Notes under the pieces: model-generated | Database searches by the model: none | Seen by the model: only the letters and a program-made list of their open reading frames with translations | Told to the model about the DNA's origin: nothing | NCBI GenBank assembly: GCA_902790635.1 | Contig: CADASN010000009.1 | Coordinates: 1-64,000 of the forward strand | Source: an uncultured Bacteroidia bacterium | GTDB taxonomy: Bacteria; Bacteroidota; Bacteroidia; Bacteroidales; UBA932 | Length of the DNA stretch: 64,000 nucleotides | Direction: 5' to 3' | In this document: piece after piece, positions 7,825 through 16,652 of the stretch | How positions within the stretch are numbered: the stretch's first letter is position 1 | Layout: every line of letters begins with the position of its first letter | Position numbers and translations under genes: made by a program

Positions 7825-9279
7825 ATGAACGCGAAGACCATTACCCGTTACGTCGGCATTGCGCTGCTGCTTGTGAGCGCACTGATGACCGTGTCAGGCA
7901 TCATCGCCTGCTACACGCCCGGGGACAACAGCAGGATACCCTTGTTTTTCTCCGCACTCGTCACCGGCGTGGTCGGCATCTACCCGCTCATCTTCATCCC
8001 GGGCGATACGCACAAACTCAACTTCCGCGAAGGCAACAGCATCGTCGTGGCCTCCTGGGTCTTCGGCTGCCTCTTCGGCATGATCCCCTATCTGTGCTAC
8101 GGCGGGGAATTCAATTTCATCAACGCGCTCTTCGAGAGCGTTTCCGGGTTCACGACCACCGGAGCATCCATCCTGACGGATATCGAGGCACTCCCGCGCG
8201 GACTGCAGTTCTGGCGCATCTCGACGGCCTGGGTGGGCGGCATCGGGATCGTCACCCTCTTCTCCCGGCTGCTGATCGGGCGTCCGGAGCAGTCCACCCT
8301 GTCCGGATCGGCCATCTCCAACGTCGCCCGACAGGGGGTCTCCGATGTACGGAGCGAGTTTTTCGCCAATCGGATCCTGATCATCTACATCATTCTCACG
8401 CTGGTGACCTCCGGCGCGATGAAACTCACCGGGCTGGGGTGGTTCGACTCCGTCACCACAGCCATGTCTGCCTGCAGCACCTGCGGGTTCTGCAACCGGA
8501 ACGCCAGCATTGCCTCCTTCGGCAATCCGGCCGCCGAGATCGTGCTGACTTTTGCCATGCTGGCAGCGGGAATCAACTTCGGCTTCATCTTCCTGACCTT
8601 CGTGAAAGGCAGCCGCATGAATGTGTTCAAGTCGGAAGTCTTCCGGATCTTCCTCGGGCTGGTCGCCCTCTGCATCCTGGCAGTCACCACGGACCTGCTG
8701 ATCCACGGAGGTTACCAGTCCGTCGGCACCGCCCTCCGCGATGCCGCCTTCCAGGTGGCATCCATTTCCACCACGACAGGCTTCGCCACACAGGACACCA
8801 CCTTCTGGCCCCCTTTGTCCATGGGGATCCTGCTTGTCTGCTCACTCATCTGCGGTTGCAGCGGCTCCACCTCCGGCGGCATCAAGATGGACCGCCTGAT
8901 CCTCGCGATGAAGGGGATCGTGAACAAACTCCGCCGTTTCATGAATCCCAGCGCCGTTTATTCCATCCGCATGGACGGATTCCAGCGGAGCGACCAGCAG
9001 GTGAATGACGCTTTCATGTTCATTTTCAGCTACCTGGCCATCCTGGTTGTCGGAGGCCTGCTCAACCTGGCAGGGGGCATGGATTTCACGACAGGCCTGA
9101 CGGCCTCCATCGCCTGCATCGGCAATGTCGGTCCCGGATTCGGAGACGTCGGCTCGATGGCGAATTTCGCCGATGTCCCCGTTTTCCTCAAAGTCTCCGG
9201 GATGCTGGAGATGCTCATCGGGCGCCTGGAGATCTTCCCTATCCTCTATCTCCTCCAGGGCTTCCGGAAGAACGGGTGA
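7825..9279 (+). CDS. trkH: TrkH-family potassium uptake protein
   Basis: A 484-residue inner-membrane K+ transporter subunit built of four M1-P-M2 repeats. The four filter loops are visible: GFTTTGAS (about residue 107), STCGFC (about 218), STTTGFA (about 315) and GNVGPGFG (about 433), each with the selectivity glycine. It normally works with a cytoplasmic TrkA nucleotide-binding subunit, which is not in this window. The start is the ATG of MNAKTITRY; the long in-frame extension upstream runs antisense through the regulator gene and is not real. Its end overlaps the convergent glycerate kinase gene by 41 bases. Confidence 0.95.
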   Translation: MNAKTITRYVGIALLLVSALMTVSGIIACYTPGDNSRIPLFFSALVTGVVGIYPLIFIPGDTHKLNFREGNSIVVASWVFGCLFGMIPYLCYGGEFNFINALFESVSGFTTTGASILTDIEALPRGLQFWRISTAWVGGIGIVTLFSRLLIGRPEQSTLSGSAISNVARQGVSDVRSEFFANRILIIYIILTLVTSGAMKLTGLGWFDSVTTAMSACSTCGFCNRNASIASFGNPAAEIVLTFAMLAAGINFGFIFLTFVKGSRMNVFKSEVFRIFLGLVALCILAVTTDLLIHGGYQSVGTALRDAAFQVASISTTTGFATQDTTFWPPLSMGILLVCSLICGCSGSTSGGIKMDRLILAMKGIVNKLRRFMNPSAVYSIRMDGFQRSDQQVNDAFMFIFSYLAILVVGGLLNLAGGMDFTTGLTASIACIGNVGPGFGDVGSMANFADVPVFLKVSGMLEMLIGRLEIFPILYLLQGFRKNG

Positions 9280-10309
9280 GGCGCGCGCATCCTGCGACAA
9301 AGTCCGCGGCGGCGCGGCGGAGGTTCATCCCGGCGATGTCGGGACGGAGGGCCTCCGGCAGAGGCAGCTCCGGCGGGGACACCTCTACCAGGCGAGCGAA
9401 TCCCGCCGCCGACAGCCGCTCCCGATCCCGGATCCGGCCGGAGATGAGCGCGACCGGGACCCCGCTGGCATGGCGGAGCACCCCCATGGGAACTTTCCCG
9501 CCGAGGGTCTGCCGGTCGGAACTGCCCTCCCCTGTCACGATCCAGTCCGCCCGCGCCGCCAGGACGGCGAAATCCAGATAGCCCAGCAGCGTCTCGATCC
9601 CGGGAACGAGTTCCGCGCCCAGGCAGGCATGCAGGGCCCCGGCCAGCCCGCCGGCAGCACCGGCGCCGGGCAGTGCGGACACATCCACCCCCGTCCGGGC
9701 GAACATCACAGCCGCCTGCTCCCGCATCCGGACTTCGAGCAGCTCCACGGCAGCGGCGTCAGCTCCCTTCTGCGGTCCGAAGACGCGGGCGGCACCGGCC
9801 GGGCCGACAAAAGGATTGTCCACGTCACAAAAGGCCCGCAGGGCAATCCGGCCGCGCAGTTCCGCGACCCCGGGCACTCCCATCATCCCCACGCCACCGT
9901 CGCAGGTAGCGCTTCCGCCCAGCCCGACCAGCAGCTCGCGGCACCCGGCACCGGCCGCGGCCAGAAGCAGCTCGCCGACGCCGCGGGTCGTCGTCCGGAG
10001 AGGATCCCGCCGCTCCGGCGGCACCAGGGCGAGGCCGCAGGCGGAGGCCACCTCGATGATGCCGGTCTCCCCTGCTTTCCCGAAAAATGCCTGTACGGGC
10101 GTGCCCAGCGGCCCGGTGACGCGCACCGGGATGCGCCGGCCTCCCAGGGCCGCGGTCAGGATGCCGGCGAAGCCTTCGCCTCCATCGGACAGCGGACAGG
10201 CCGCCACTTCCCAATCCGGCCGCAGCCGGCGGAATTCATCAACCAAGATGCCGCTCACGTGAGCGGCATCCAGGCATTCTTTGAAAGAGTCCGGGGCTAC
10301 GAGGATCAT
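9239..10309 (-). CDS. Glycerate kinase (GarK/GlxK family)
   Basis: A 356-residue kinase that phosphorylates D-glycerate, normally to 2-phosphoglycerate, feeding glycolysis. Family marks are the N-terminal MILVAPDSFKECLDA, CPLSDGGEGF (about residue 57), GLGGSATCDGGVGM (about 148) and the C-terminal TGEGSSDRQTLGGK. Length is slightly below the usual 370-380. Its ATG overlaps the stop of the upstream GH9 gene by 4 bases (ATGA type), so it is translationally coupled to a secreted cellulase, an unexpected partner. Its 3' end overlaps trkH. Confidence 0.93.
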   Translation of the reverse strand: MILVAPDSFKECLDAAHVSGILVDEFRRLRPDWEVAACPLSDGGEGFAGILTAALGGRRIPVRVTGPLGTPVQAFFGKAGETGIIEVASACGLALVPPERRDPLRTTTRGVGELLLAAAGAGCRELLVGLGGSATCDGGVGMMGVPGVAELRGRIALRAFCDVDNPFVGPAGAARVFGPQKGADAAAVELLEVRMREQAAVMFARTGVDVSALPGAGAAGGLAGALHACLGAELVPGIETLLGYLDFAVLAARADWIVTGEGSSDRQTLGGKVPMGVLRHASGVPVALISGRIRDRERLSAAGFARLVEVSPPELPLPEALRPDIAGMNLRRAAADFVAGCARLTRSSGSPGGDRG

Positions 10310-12915
10310 TTGTTGATCGCGCGCGCGATTTCGTCCGCAGCGAGGCAGAGCAGCACATACTGGGGCGCCGTGTTGATGCAGGCCTCGTTCTCACCCCAGT
10401 GGAACGGGTAGTCGTCCTTGTTCTCGAAGAAATCCTCCTTGACCAGCAGGCCAGGCACGATGCCGCCGGGGATGACCGAGTAGTCCGCACGGTTGTTGTT
10501 GTAGGCCACTTTCTTGGTGTTCACACCGACCGCCTCCACGAATGAGACATTGGAATACGGGTGGCAGCCGAAGAGGAAGTTCAGGCCCGCGAACACATAT
10601 TCGGGATCGATCATGTCGGGGAAGTATTTCCAGACGCGATAGCAGTTGTAGGCGCCGTTGATGACCGAGGCGTTGCCGGCCCAGCTCGCACCGCCGATCG
10701 AGACGCCGTAAGGGTTGTCCTTGCCGCCCATCGTGATCGCTTCGACATAAGCGGGGATGAGGGCCTTCACCTTGGCCTGGAATTTCTTGTCCATATACGG
10801 GTAGATCTTGAGGGCTGCCGTGAGGTTCGGTCCGCCGAAGAAGCCGCTGGAGAACATGCCGTTCTGCACGTTGGCATTGGCCCGGGCAGGCGCCGGCTTG
10901 GCGTCCAGCTGCTTCTCCACGATCGGGAGGAAGAAGTCCTTGTATTTCTGGTCGCCCGTGGCGATCCAGAGCTCGATGGCGGCATTCAGGCGCGGGTCCC
11001 CGCCACCGCCCCAGCGGCCGAAGTTGTTGGCGTTCTGGTTCCTGGCCGGATCAGCGGCGTCGAAATACTTGTTCCACAGCATGATGGCGTTCTTGAGAGA
11101 GCGCTCCGCCTCCTCGGGATAGTAGTCCTTCAGGGCCGGGTAGGCGGCTGCGAGGGACACGATGTCCTGCATCGTGCCGGCCGGGCTGAAACGGCTGGTG
11201 AACACGAAGCGGTCGTCGAGGGTGCCGGAGCGGTCGCCCTTCACCTCGTAGGGGGCGAGCGTCGGGTCATAGAACTTGCCGTCGGTCAGGGTCATGGCAT
11301 CGCCGAGGTGATGGTAGTGGTGCATGTCCGGCTGGCCGATGACCTGCGCCACGAAGCCGATGTTTTCCACCTGGGCGTTGATGTTGAGCGTACCGTGCAT
11401 GATCAGCTGGACATTGTCGGGGACCCCGTCAGGGACATGGATGTCAGCATATTGCGTCTTCTGGTCGATGAGCGTCTGGTCACGCATCGGCTGGAACTCA
11501 CGCCATACGTAGGCGAGGTCCTGGGTGGTGTTGAGCACGGAATTGGCCTGGATGTCGAAGTCGCCGGCATCGTACCAGCCGCCGACCGCCAGTCCGGGGA
11601 TATGCTCCAGCGGCTTGTATTTGTCGTTGGTCTCGTCGCCCTGGAAGTAGCCGTCGTGCAGGCGGACGTTGGCCGGGGCCTGCAGGGCGTCGTCCATGTT
11701 GGCGCGGCCATGCCAGATCCTGTAGGCCTCATTGACCTCCATGTGGTCCATGTTGACCACGAGGGAGATGTCCATCGTCGGGTGCCACTTGTCGCTGTAG
11801 ACGCCCTTGTCGATCGGGAAAGCGTTGGTCACGACGCCCTGGTAGTCAATGCAATAGAGGCCTGGCTCGCGGACATCGGTGAAGTCCAGCTGCACGTAGT
11901 TGTAGCGGTGGTGATACTCGCCCCAGAACTTGGCCGGGATCTCCTTGGCCACGGTCTTGGAGCCGTCAGGATTGACTTTCAGCAGCTTTGCGGTCGCGGC
12001 CGGCGTGGCATTCTTGTCAAGTTCGGCCACGGCCACCTTCTTCTGGGCGGGTGTGTAACCGACCTGGGAGAAGCCGATATTGGCAGGACGGATCCAGTCT
12101 TTGGAGATGCTCGGCTCCAGGAACCACTCGAGGACCTTGCCGGTCTTGCCGCCAGGCAGCAGGGAGCGGAGCACAAAAGTACCGTTCTGCGCGAGATGGC
12201 GACCGTCGAAAATACTGATATCCAAGTCGGAAGATACGCTGACGCGGAGGGCGTCATCCTCCGGGGCCATCACGATCCGGCGGCCGGTGGACATGGGCAG
12301 CGCCACCAGGAAGTCACCCCGTCCGCGGTCATCGAAGGTGGATTCGCCGAAGTACTGCGGGATCTTCTCGGACACCGGGTGCACCTCGGTATCATGCATC
12401 GGATACTTGGGCAGGATGCGGGCCTGCCCGTCCACGAGGTAGTTGTGGCCGAAATACGACGCCGGGAAGAACTCGAGGTTCATGCCGGCCTTGCCCACCA
12501 GTTCGGCAGGAACGGGCTTGTCGAGCCAGATCTGCACCAGGACGCCGTCGCCCTTGGGCAGGACCTTGAGTTTGGGGGCGAAGCCATAATCCTCATAGGT
12601 CAGGTTCACCGCCACGCTGCTCTCGGCGCGGTCGATCTCGCGGGGGCTCACCACGCCAAAGATGTCCCACTGCTCGGGGGTGTTCATCAGGCGGACGCCT
12701 CCGCCCGTGGCGATACGCTCGCCACGCTGGATGATCTCCAGGCCGGCAAACTTCTCGTCATAGAAGGAGCCGTTGTAGAGGTTGTTGTACACGAGCACGT
12801 TCGTGCCGCGTGCCTCGAAATAACCGAGGTCGTTGAGTTTCATGGTCTGGGCCTGGGCACCCAGCGCCAGCGCAGCGGACAGCGCCGCTGCGGCGACAAA
12901 AGACAGTCCTTTCAT
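10306..12915 (-). CDS. Glycoside hydrolase family 9 (cellulase-type), exported
   Basis: An 869-residue exported enzyme with signal peptide (residues 1-22, ending AQAQ). A long N-terminal beta region (to about 290) is followed by an immunoglobulin-like CelD_N-type module (about 295-390) beginning GFSQVGYTP. The (alpha/alpha)6 GH9 catalytic domain then runs to the end. The catalytic Asp pair lies in GGWYDAGDFD (about residues 446-455) and the acid Glu in WGENEACINTAPQY (about 842). The motif FLFGCHPYSNVSFVEAVG is the typical GH9 C-terminal block. GH9 enzymes cut beta-1,4-glucans such as cellulose or xyloglucan. It is the first gene of a unit with glycerate kinase. Confidence 0.92.
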   Translation of the reverse strand: MKGLSFVAAAALSAALALGAQAQTMKLNDLGYFEARGTNVLVYNNLYNGSFYDEKFAGLEIIQRGERIATGGGVRLMNTPEQWDIFGVVSPREIDRAESSVAVNLTYEDYGFAPKLKVLPKGDGVLVQIWLDKPVPAELVGKAGMNLEFFPASYFGHNYLVDGQARILPKYPMHDTEVHPVSEKIPQYFGESTFDDRGRGDFLVALPMSTGRRIVMAPEDDALRVSVSSDLDISIFDGRHLAQNGTFVLRSLLPGGKTGKVLEWFLEPSISKDWIRPANIGFSQVGYTPAQKKVAVAELDKNATPAATAKLLKVNPDGSKTVAKEIPAKFWGEYHHRYNYVQLDFTDVREPGLYCIDYQGVVTNAFPIDKGVYSDKWHPTMDISLVVNMDHMEVNEAYRIWHGRANMDDALQAPANVRLHDGYFQGDETNDKYKPLEHIPGLAVGGWYDAGDFDIQANSVLNTTQDLAYVWREFQPMRDQTLIDQKTQYADIHVPDGVPDNVQLIMHGTLNINAQVENIGFVAQVIGQPDMHHYHHLGDAMTLTDGKFYDPTLAPYEVKGDRSGTLDDRFVFTSRFSPAGTMQDIVSLAAAYPALKDYYPEEAERSLKNAIMLWNKYFDAADPARNQNANNFGRWGGGGDPRLNAAIELWIATGDQKYKDFFLPIVEKQLDAKPAPARANANVQNGMFSSGFFGGPNLTAALKIYPYMDKKFQAKVKALIPAYVEAITMGGKDNPYGVSIGGASWAGNASVINGAYNCYRVWKYFPDMIDPEYVFAGLNFLFGCHPYSNVSFVEAVGVNTKKVAYNNNRADYSVIPGGIVPGLLVKEDFFENKDDYPFHWGENEACINTAPQYVLLCLAADEIARAINK

Positions 12916-13218
12916 ACTAATACAGTTAATAATCAGTTCTTTTCGTCAAGGACCGGGAGGCGATGGGACAGCGCTCAAAGCGGGGGTATTGTGGGAATTT
13001 AAAAATTCACGGCAAGTTAACGAATAATCCGCTCTAAAGCAAGAGTCGGGGGAGAGAAAAAATATTTTTGGTTTTTTCATATATTTTTTTAAGAAACTAT
13101 GTGATAAATTGAATTTTTATTATTAATTTGCGCCCGTAAGGATTAGTTCATCATATTATTTATTAATAAGAAACTTATTCCTGAAAAATTTTATTAACCA
13201 GTTATCTACAAAGGGGAC
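12916..13218. other. Divergent intergenic region of 303 bp
   Basis: It separates the GH9 gene (minus) from a lipoprotein gene (plus). The right half (about 13060-13200) is very AT-rich. A near-consensus -7 box TTAATTTG lies about 13124-13131 for the plus strand. No convincing box was found for the GH9 gene, and no RNA gene or reading frame was seen. Confidence 0.5.
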
Positions 13219-14541
13219 ATGAAACGGAGCCTGGCTCTCGTGAGCGCCATCCTGGCCCTGCTGTCCTGCAGCAAGGTCACCCTGGACCTGCCCGGTGAAG
13301 GGCCGGACTCCCCCACCGTTTTCAACCTGGAGCTCAGACATCCCGCCGGCACCAGCACCAAAGCCGTGAAGAAGGCCTGGTCCGAGCGGGATATTGTATA
13401 TGTATTCTTCGAAGGCGACCAGGCCAACTACCTCAAAATGACCCGCACCGACTCCGGCTGGGACTACGAGCAGAAGCCCGGCAAGGTCCAGCTCGGGTCC
13501 GGCAGGCGACTGACCGCCATCTACCTTCCCTTCAACACGGACGAACCCGTCTACGACCGCGGGTGGAAGTTCCCGCAGTGCTTCGCCTACTACCTGGCCG
13601 CTGAAGCCATCCCTTACACCATTGAGGCCGACCCTCGTACTGACGCGCGCGTCGTGAACGTCTCCGCCACCCTGCGGACACCGGACGCAATCGTGCGGTT
13701 CCTGATCCCGGACGAGGCGCCCGTCTCTGGGAAATACTTCCTGATGGAGCCCGGCGTCACGCCCACTTCCTGCGGAGCCATCGTCCCCGGCGGGACGGTC
13801 GGACGGATTGACCTGCGCCAGGGCGACCCGATGCCGGCCATGGCCGTCCCCGGTGAGGGATACTATTTCTACGGCATTCTGGACGCCGCGAAGCGCGGCA
13901 CGCCGCAGGATTACGACTTTTCCCTCGTGGAAACGGATCCCGTCACGGGATTCGCCGTAACCACATCCACCCAGTCCTTCCTTGGCAAAACACTCTACAC
14001 AGAAGAGGAAGGCTTCCTCTGGGATGTTGGCGTCCGGTTCAAGACCGCCTTCGAAGCACCCATCCGATTCGTGGACCTCGGCCTGCCCTCCAGGCTGAAA
14101 TGGGCCACCGGCAACGTCAAGGACGGCGGGATCACGGCCCCCAACGAGATCGGTACCTATTTCAGCTGGATGCGCGCCTCGTACGACCGGGACGGCACGG
14201 GCGGCACGGATACGGCGGCCGACCTGCTCGGCAATGACTGGCGCATGCCATCCCGAGAGGAGTTCCAGGAACTGCTCGACCTTTGCCGCTGGACCTGGAC
14301 CACCGTGGGCGACCTGTCCGGCTGCCAGGTCACCGGTCCCAACGGCCTGTCCATCTTCCTGCCGGCCGCCGGACAGATCCTGGACGGCATGCACGGCAAC
14401 GCCCACGAGAGCCTGTACTGGTCTTCGACGCCGGGTGAGCAAGGCACGGCCTACCACCTGCATGTCTCCAGCGATGAGATCATCACCCATCTCACCTATG
14501 GCACGGACGGTCTGCTCGTCCGTCCCGTCTATCTCCGGTAG
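13219..14541 (+). CDS. Lipoprotein with C-terminal Fibrobacter-type (DUF1566-like) domain
   Basis: A 440-residue surface or periplasmic lipoprotein. The signal peptide ends in a lipobox (LALLSC, Cys17). The middle is a beta-rich region recalling Bacteroidota fimbrillin-like proteins. The C-terminal 170 residues carry FVDLGLPSRLKWATGNV, GNDWRMPSREEFQELL and a final GLLVRPVYLR, the pattern of the DUF1566/Fib_succ_major domain found on many Bacteroidota surface proteins. The binding partner is unknown. It stands alone, with a strong hairpin 38 bases after the stop. Confidence 0.75.
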   Translation: MKRSLALVSAILALLSCSKVTLDLPGEGPDSPTVFNLELRHPAGTSTKAVKKAWSERDIVYVFFEGDQANYLKMTRTDSGWDYEQKPGKVQLGSGRRLTAIYLPFNTDEPVYDRGWKFPQCFAYYLAAEAIPYTIEADPRTDARVVNVSATLRTPDAIVRFLIPDEAPVSGKYFLMEPGVTPTSCGAIVPGGTVGRIDLRQGDPMPAMAVPGEGYYFYGILDAAKRGTPQDYDFSLVETDPVTGFAVTTSTQSFLGKTLYTEEEGFLWDVGVRFKTAFEAPIRFVDLGLPSRLKWATGNVKDGGITAPNEIGTYFSWMRASYDRDGTGGTDTAADLLGNDWRMPSREEFQELLDLCRWTWTTVGDLSGCQVTGPNGLSIFLPAAGQILDGMHGNAHESLYWSSTPGEQGTAYHLHVSSDEIITHLTYGTDGLLVRPVYLR

Positions 14542-14579
14542 GCGGCTCCCCGCTTGACGGATTATTGAAAGCAATTGAA

Positions 14580-14606
14580 CCGCCGGGGCCATCAGGGCCC
14601 CGGCGG
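14580..14606 (+). terminator. Hairpin terminator after the lipoprotein gene
   Basis: A perfect 11-bp GC stem (CCGCCGGGGCC) with a 5-base loop, followed by T-rich sequence (ATTTGTTATTTTT). The T-rich tail includes the -7 box of the next gene. Confidence 0.8.
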
Positions 14607-14612
14607 ATTTGT

Positions 14613-14620
14613 TATTTTTG
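14613..14620 (+). promoter_or_regulatory. -7 box of the DUF4380-like gene
   Basis: TATTTTTG, exact match to TAnnTTTG, 21 bases before the ATG and inside the T-rich tail of the preceding terminator. Confidence 0.6.
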
Positions 14621-14641
14621 CGTTAACAAAACCGCAAGATC

Positions 14642-15523
14642 ATGAAAAGAATCCTTCTTCTGCTGCTCGCCGCCCTCTGCCTGGGCTGCCTGTCAGCCTC
14701 CGCCCAGAACGTACAGTCCCTGGAAGACTCCAGATACAGCCTCAGCAACGGCGACGTCACGATGGTCGTCGACGCCGCGCACGGCGGCAAGATCCTCTCC
14801 TTCAAGCTCGGAGACCGGGAGGTCCTCAACCAGGGCCGCTTCCCGAACTCTTTCGGCAGCACATTCTGGACCAGCCCGCAGGCAGAATGGAACTGGCCGC
14901 CGGTGGCCGAATATGATACCAAGCCTTTCGAAGCCACCGTACAGGACGGCTGCCTGCTGCTGACCGGCCAGAAGTCGGAGCGTTTCGGCTACCGCATCCG
15001 CAAAGAGTTCCGTGTGGACCCGAAAGACGGCGCATTCGTCCTCAAGTACACGATCGTCAACGAGTCCGGAGAGACCCGCCAGGTGGCGCCGTGGGAGATC
15101 TCCCGCGTGCCCAATGACGGCGTGCTCTTCTTCGAAGCAAAGGCCGTGGAGCCCGCCAACAACATGGCAGGTCTCCCCTTTGAGTTCAAGCACAAGGCTG
15201 CCTGGTACGTGATGGACGAGGCCCGCGAGAACCGCAAGATCAACGCCGACGGCAAAGGCTGGCTCGCCTACTGCGCCGGCGGCCTGCTCTTCGTCAAGAA
15301 GTTCCAGGACCTGAAGACCGGCGAACCCGCTCCCGCGGAAGCCGAGATCCAGGCCTATGCCAATCCCGGCAAAACCTTCGTCGAGATCGAGGAACAGGGA
15401 CCCTTCAAGACCCTGGAAAACGGCGCCGAACTCGACTGGACCGTCCGCTGGTACCTCCTGCCCTATGACGGAGCCGCACCGTCGAAAGCCTTGCTGAAGA
15501 AAGCCCGCAAGATTGCTCGTTAA
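14642..15523 (+). CDS. Exported DUF4380-like protein (mutarotase-like beta fold)
   Basis: A 293-residue exported protein with signal peptide (residues 1-21, SASAQ). The body fits the DUF4380 family, a galactose-mutarotase-like beta-sandwich: LSNGDVTMVVDAAHGGKI near residue 35, then FGSTFWTSPQAEWNWPP near residue 77. No catalytic role is established for the family, though relatives sit in polysaccharide-use loci. It has its own promoter inside the preceding terminator. An imperfect hairpin separates it from the panE-like gene. Confidence 0.75.
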   Translation: MKRILLLLLAALCLGCLSASAQNVQSLEDSRYSLSNGDVTMVVDAAHGGKILSFKLGDREVLNQGRFPNSFGSTFWTSPQAEWNWPPVAEYDTKPFEATVQDGCLLLTGQKSERFGYRIRKEFRVDPKDGAFVLKYTIVNESGETRQVAPWEISRVPNDGVLFFEAKAVEPANNMAGLPFEFKHKAAWYVMDEARENRKINADGKGWLAYCAGGLLFVKKFQDLKTGEPAPAEAEIQAYANPGKTFVEIEEQGPFKTLENGAELDWTVRWYLLPYDGAAPSKALLKKARKIAR

Positions 15524-15528
15524 GCTTT

Positions 15529-15560
15529 TGCAAAATAAGCGCAGAAGCGCTATTTTTGCA
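15529..15560 (+). terminator. Hairpin between the DUF4380-like and panE-like genes, overlapping a promoter
   Basis: Arms 15529-15542 and 15547-15560 pair over 14 positions with two mismatches around a 4-base loop. The right arm contains the -7 box of the next gene. Confidence 0.5.
15551..15558 (+). promoter_or_regulatory. -7 box of the panE-like gene (leaderless arrangement)
   Basis: TATTTTTG ends 4 bases before the ATG, the same spacing as at folP and rpiB. Confidence 0.55.
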
Positions 15561-15562
15561 CT

Positions 15563-16570
15563 ATGAGATCAGCCATTTACGGCGCCGGATCGTTGGGAAC
15601 GGTCCTCGGCGCCTTCATCACCAAGAACGGCGGCCAGGTCGAACTCATCAACCGGAACCGCCCTCACATCGCTGCCCTGCAGGAGCACGGCGCCCACATC
15701 ACCGGCACGATGGAATTCACCCAGCCCGTCACGGCCTACACCCCGGATGAGATGTCCGGCAGCTACGATGTCATCTTCCTGATGACCAAGCAGCAGCAGA
15801 ACGAAGAGGTCGTCCGTTTCCTGAAAGATTTCCTAGCCCCGGACGGCGCCATCGTCACCATGCAGAACGGCCTGCCCGAACCGCAGATCGCAGAAATCGT
15901 GGGCGAAGAGCGCGTGCTGGGCTGCACCGTAGCGTGGGGTGCCACGATGCAGGAGCCGGGCGTTTGCGAGCTGACCAGCGCACCCGACAGCCTGACTTTC
16001 TCGCTCGGGTCGTTCGCCGTCAGGCCGCACCCGCACCTGCTCGAGGTCAAGCGCCTGCTCTCCCTGATGGGCCCTGTGGACCTGGAGTCCAATTTCATCG
16101 GCACCCGCTGGAGCAAGCTCCTGATCAACGCTTCCTTCTCCGGGATGAGCGCCGTGCTGGGCTGCACCTTCGGCGAAGCTGCCGGCGACAAAGCCTCACG
16201 CAAGATCGTCCAGGCCCTGATCAAGGAATGCATCGACGTCTGCGACAAGGGCGGCATCCGTATCGAGCCCGTCCAGGGAAAGGACATCGTCAAGCTGCTG
16301 GACTACAAGGGGCCCGTCAAGAAAGCCGTCGCCTACATGATCATCCCGCTGGCCATCCGCAAGCACGCCCGGCTCAAAGCCAGTATGCTCCAGGACCTCG
16401 AAAAGGGCAAGAAGACCGAAGTGGATGCCATCAACGGCGCCGTCTCGGCCTACGGCCGCAAGGTCGGCTGCCCCACTCCCTGCAACGACAAAGTCGTGGA
16501 GATCATCCACCGGATCGAGGCGGGAGAATTGCGTCCCGGCATGGATAATTTGAAGTTTTTCACCATTTGA
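15563..16570 (+). CDS. panE: 2-dehydropantoate 2-reductase (ketopantoate reductase) family
   Basis: A 335-residue NADPH-dependent reductase of the PanE/ApbA family, which reduces ketopantoate to pantoate for coenzyme A synthesis. The Rossmann nucleotide loop is AIYGAGSLGTVLG at residues 4-16. The family segment MQNGLPE lies near residue 98, and the catalytic-lysine helix GTRWSKLLINASFSG near residue 179. The C-terminal KARLKASMLQDL-type helix has the form HARLKASMLQDLEKGKKTEVD. Family paralogues can act on other 2-oxo acids, so pantoate is likely but not certain. The start codon follows a -7 box by 4 bases; a strong terminator follows the gene. Confidence 0.85.
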   Translation: MRSAIYGAGSLGTVLGAFITKNGGQVELINRNRPHIAALQEHGAHITGTMEFTQPVTAYTPDEMSGSYDVIFLMTKQQQNEEVVRFLKDFLAPDGAIVTMQNGLPEPQIAEIVGEERVLGCTVAWGATMQEPGVCELTSAPDSLTFSLGSFAVRPHPHLLEVKRLLSLMGPVDLESNFIGTRWSKLLINASFSGMSAVLGCTFGEAAGDKASRKIVQALIKECIDVCDKGGIRIEPVQGKDIVKLLDYKGPVKKAVAYMIIPLAIRKHARLKASMLQDLEKGKKTEVDAINGAVSAYGRKVGCPTPCNDKVVEIIHRIEAGELRPGMDNLKFFTI

Positions 16571-16597
16571 CAGTCAGTTTTAACATTATGAAAGTCC

Positions 16598-16624
16598 ATC
16601 CCACCGTAGAACGGTGGGATTTTT
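16598..16624 (+). terminator. Rho-independent terminator after the panE-like gene
   Basis: A perfect 10-bp stem (ATCCCACCGT) with loop AGA and five T. It isolates the 17.6-kb gene array that begins 28 bases later. Confidence 0.88.
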
Positions 16625-16626
16625 CG

Positions 16627-16634
16627 TATCTTGA
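16627..16634 (+). promoter_or_regulatory. Possible -7 box of the 17.6-kb array
   Basis: TATCTTGA differs from TAnnTTTG only near the end and lies 18 bases before the ATG of the first zinc-ribbon gene. No good -33 box is seen. Confidence 0.35.
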
Positions 16635-16652
16635 TGCTCAAATTGCATGCAT

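Noticed and set aside
10561-13002. 813-residue open frame on the plus strand opposite the GH9 gene
   Set aside because: It is an antisense frame caused by high GC at third codon positions; composition is dominated by Val/Asp/Gly/His/Arg and the GH9 gene on the other strand has clear motifs.
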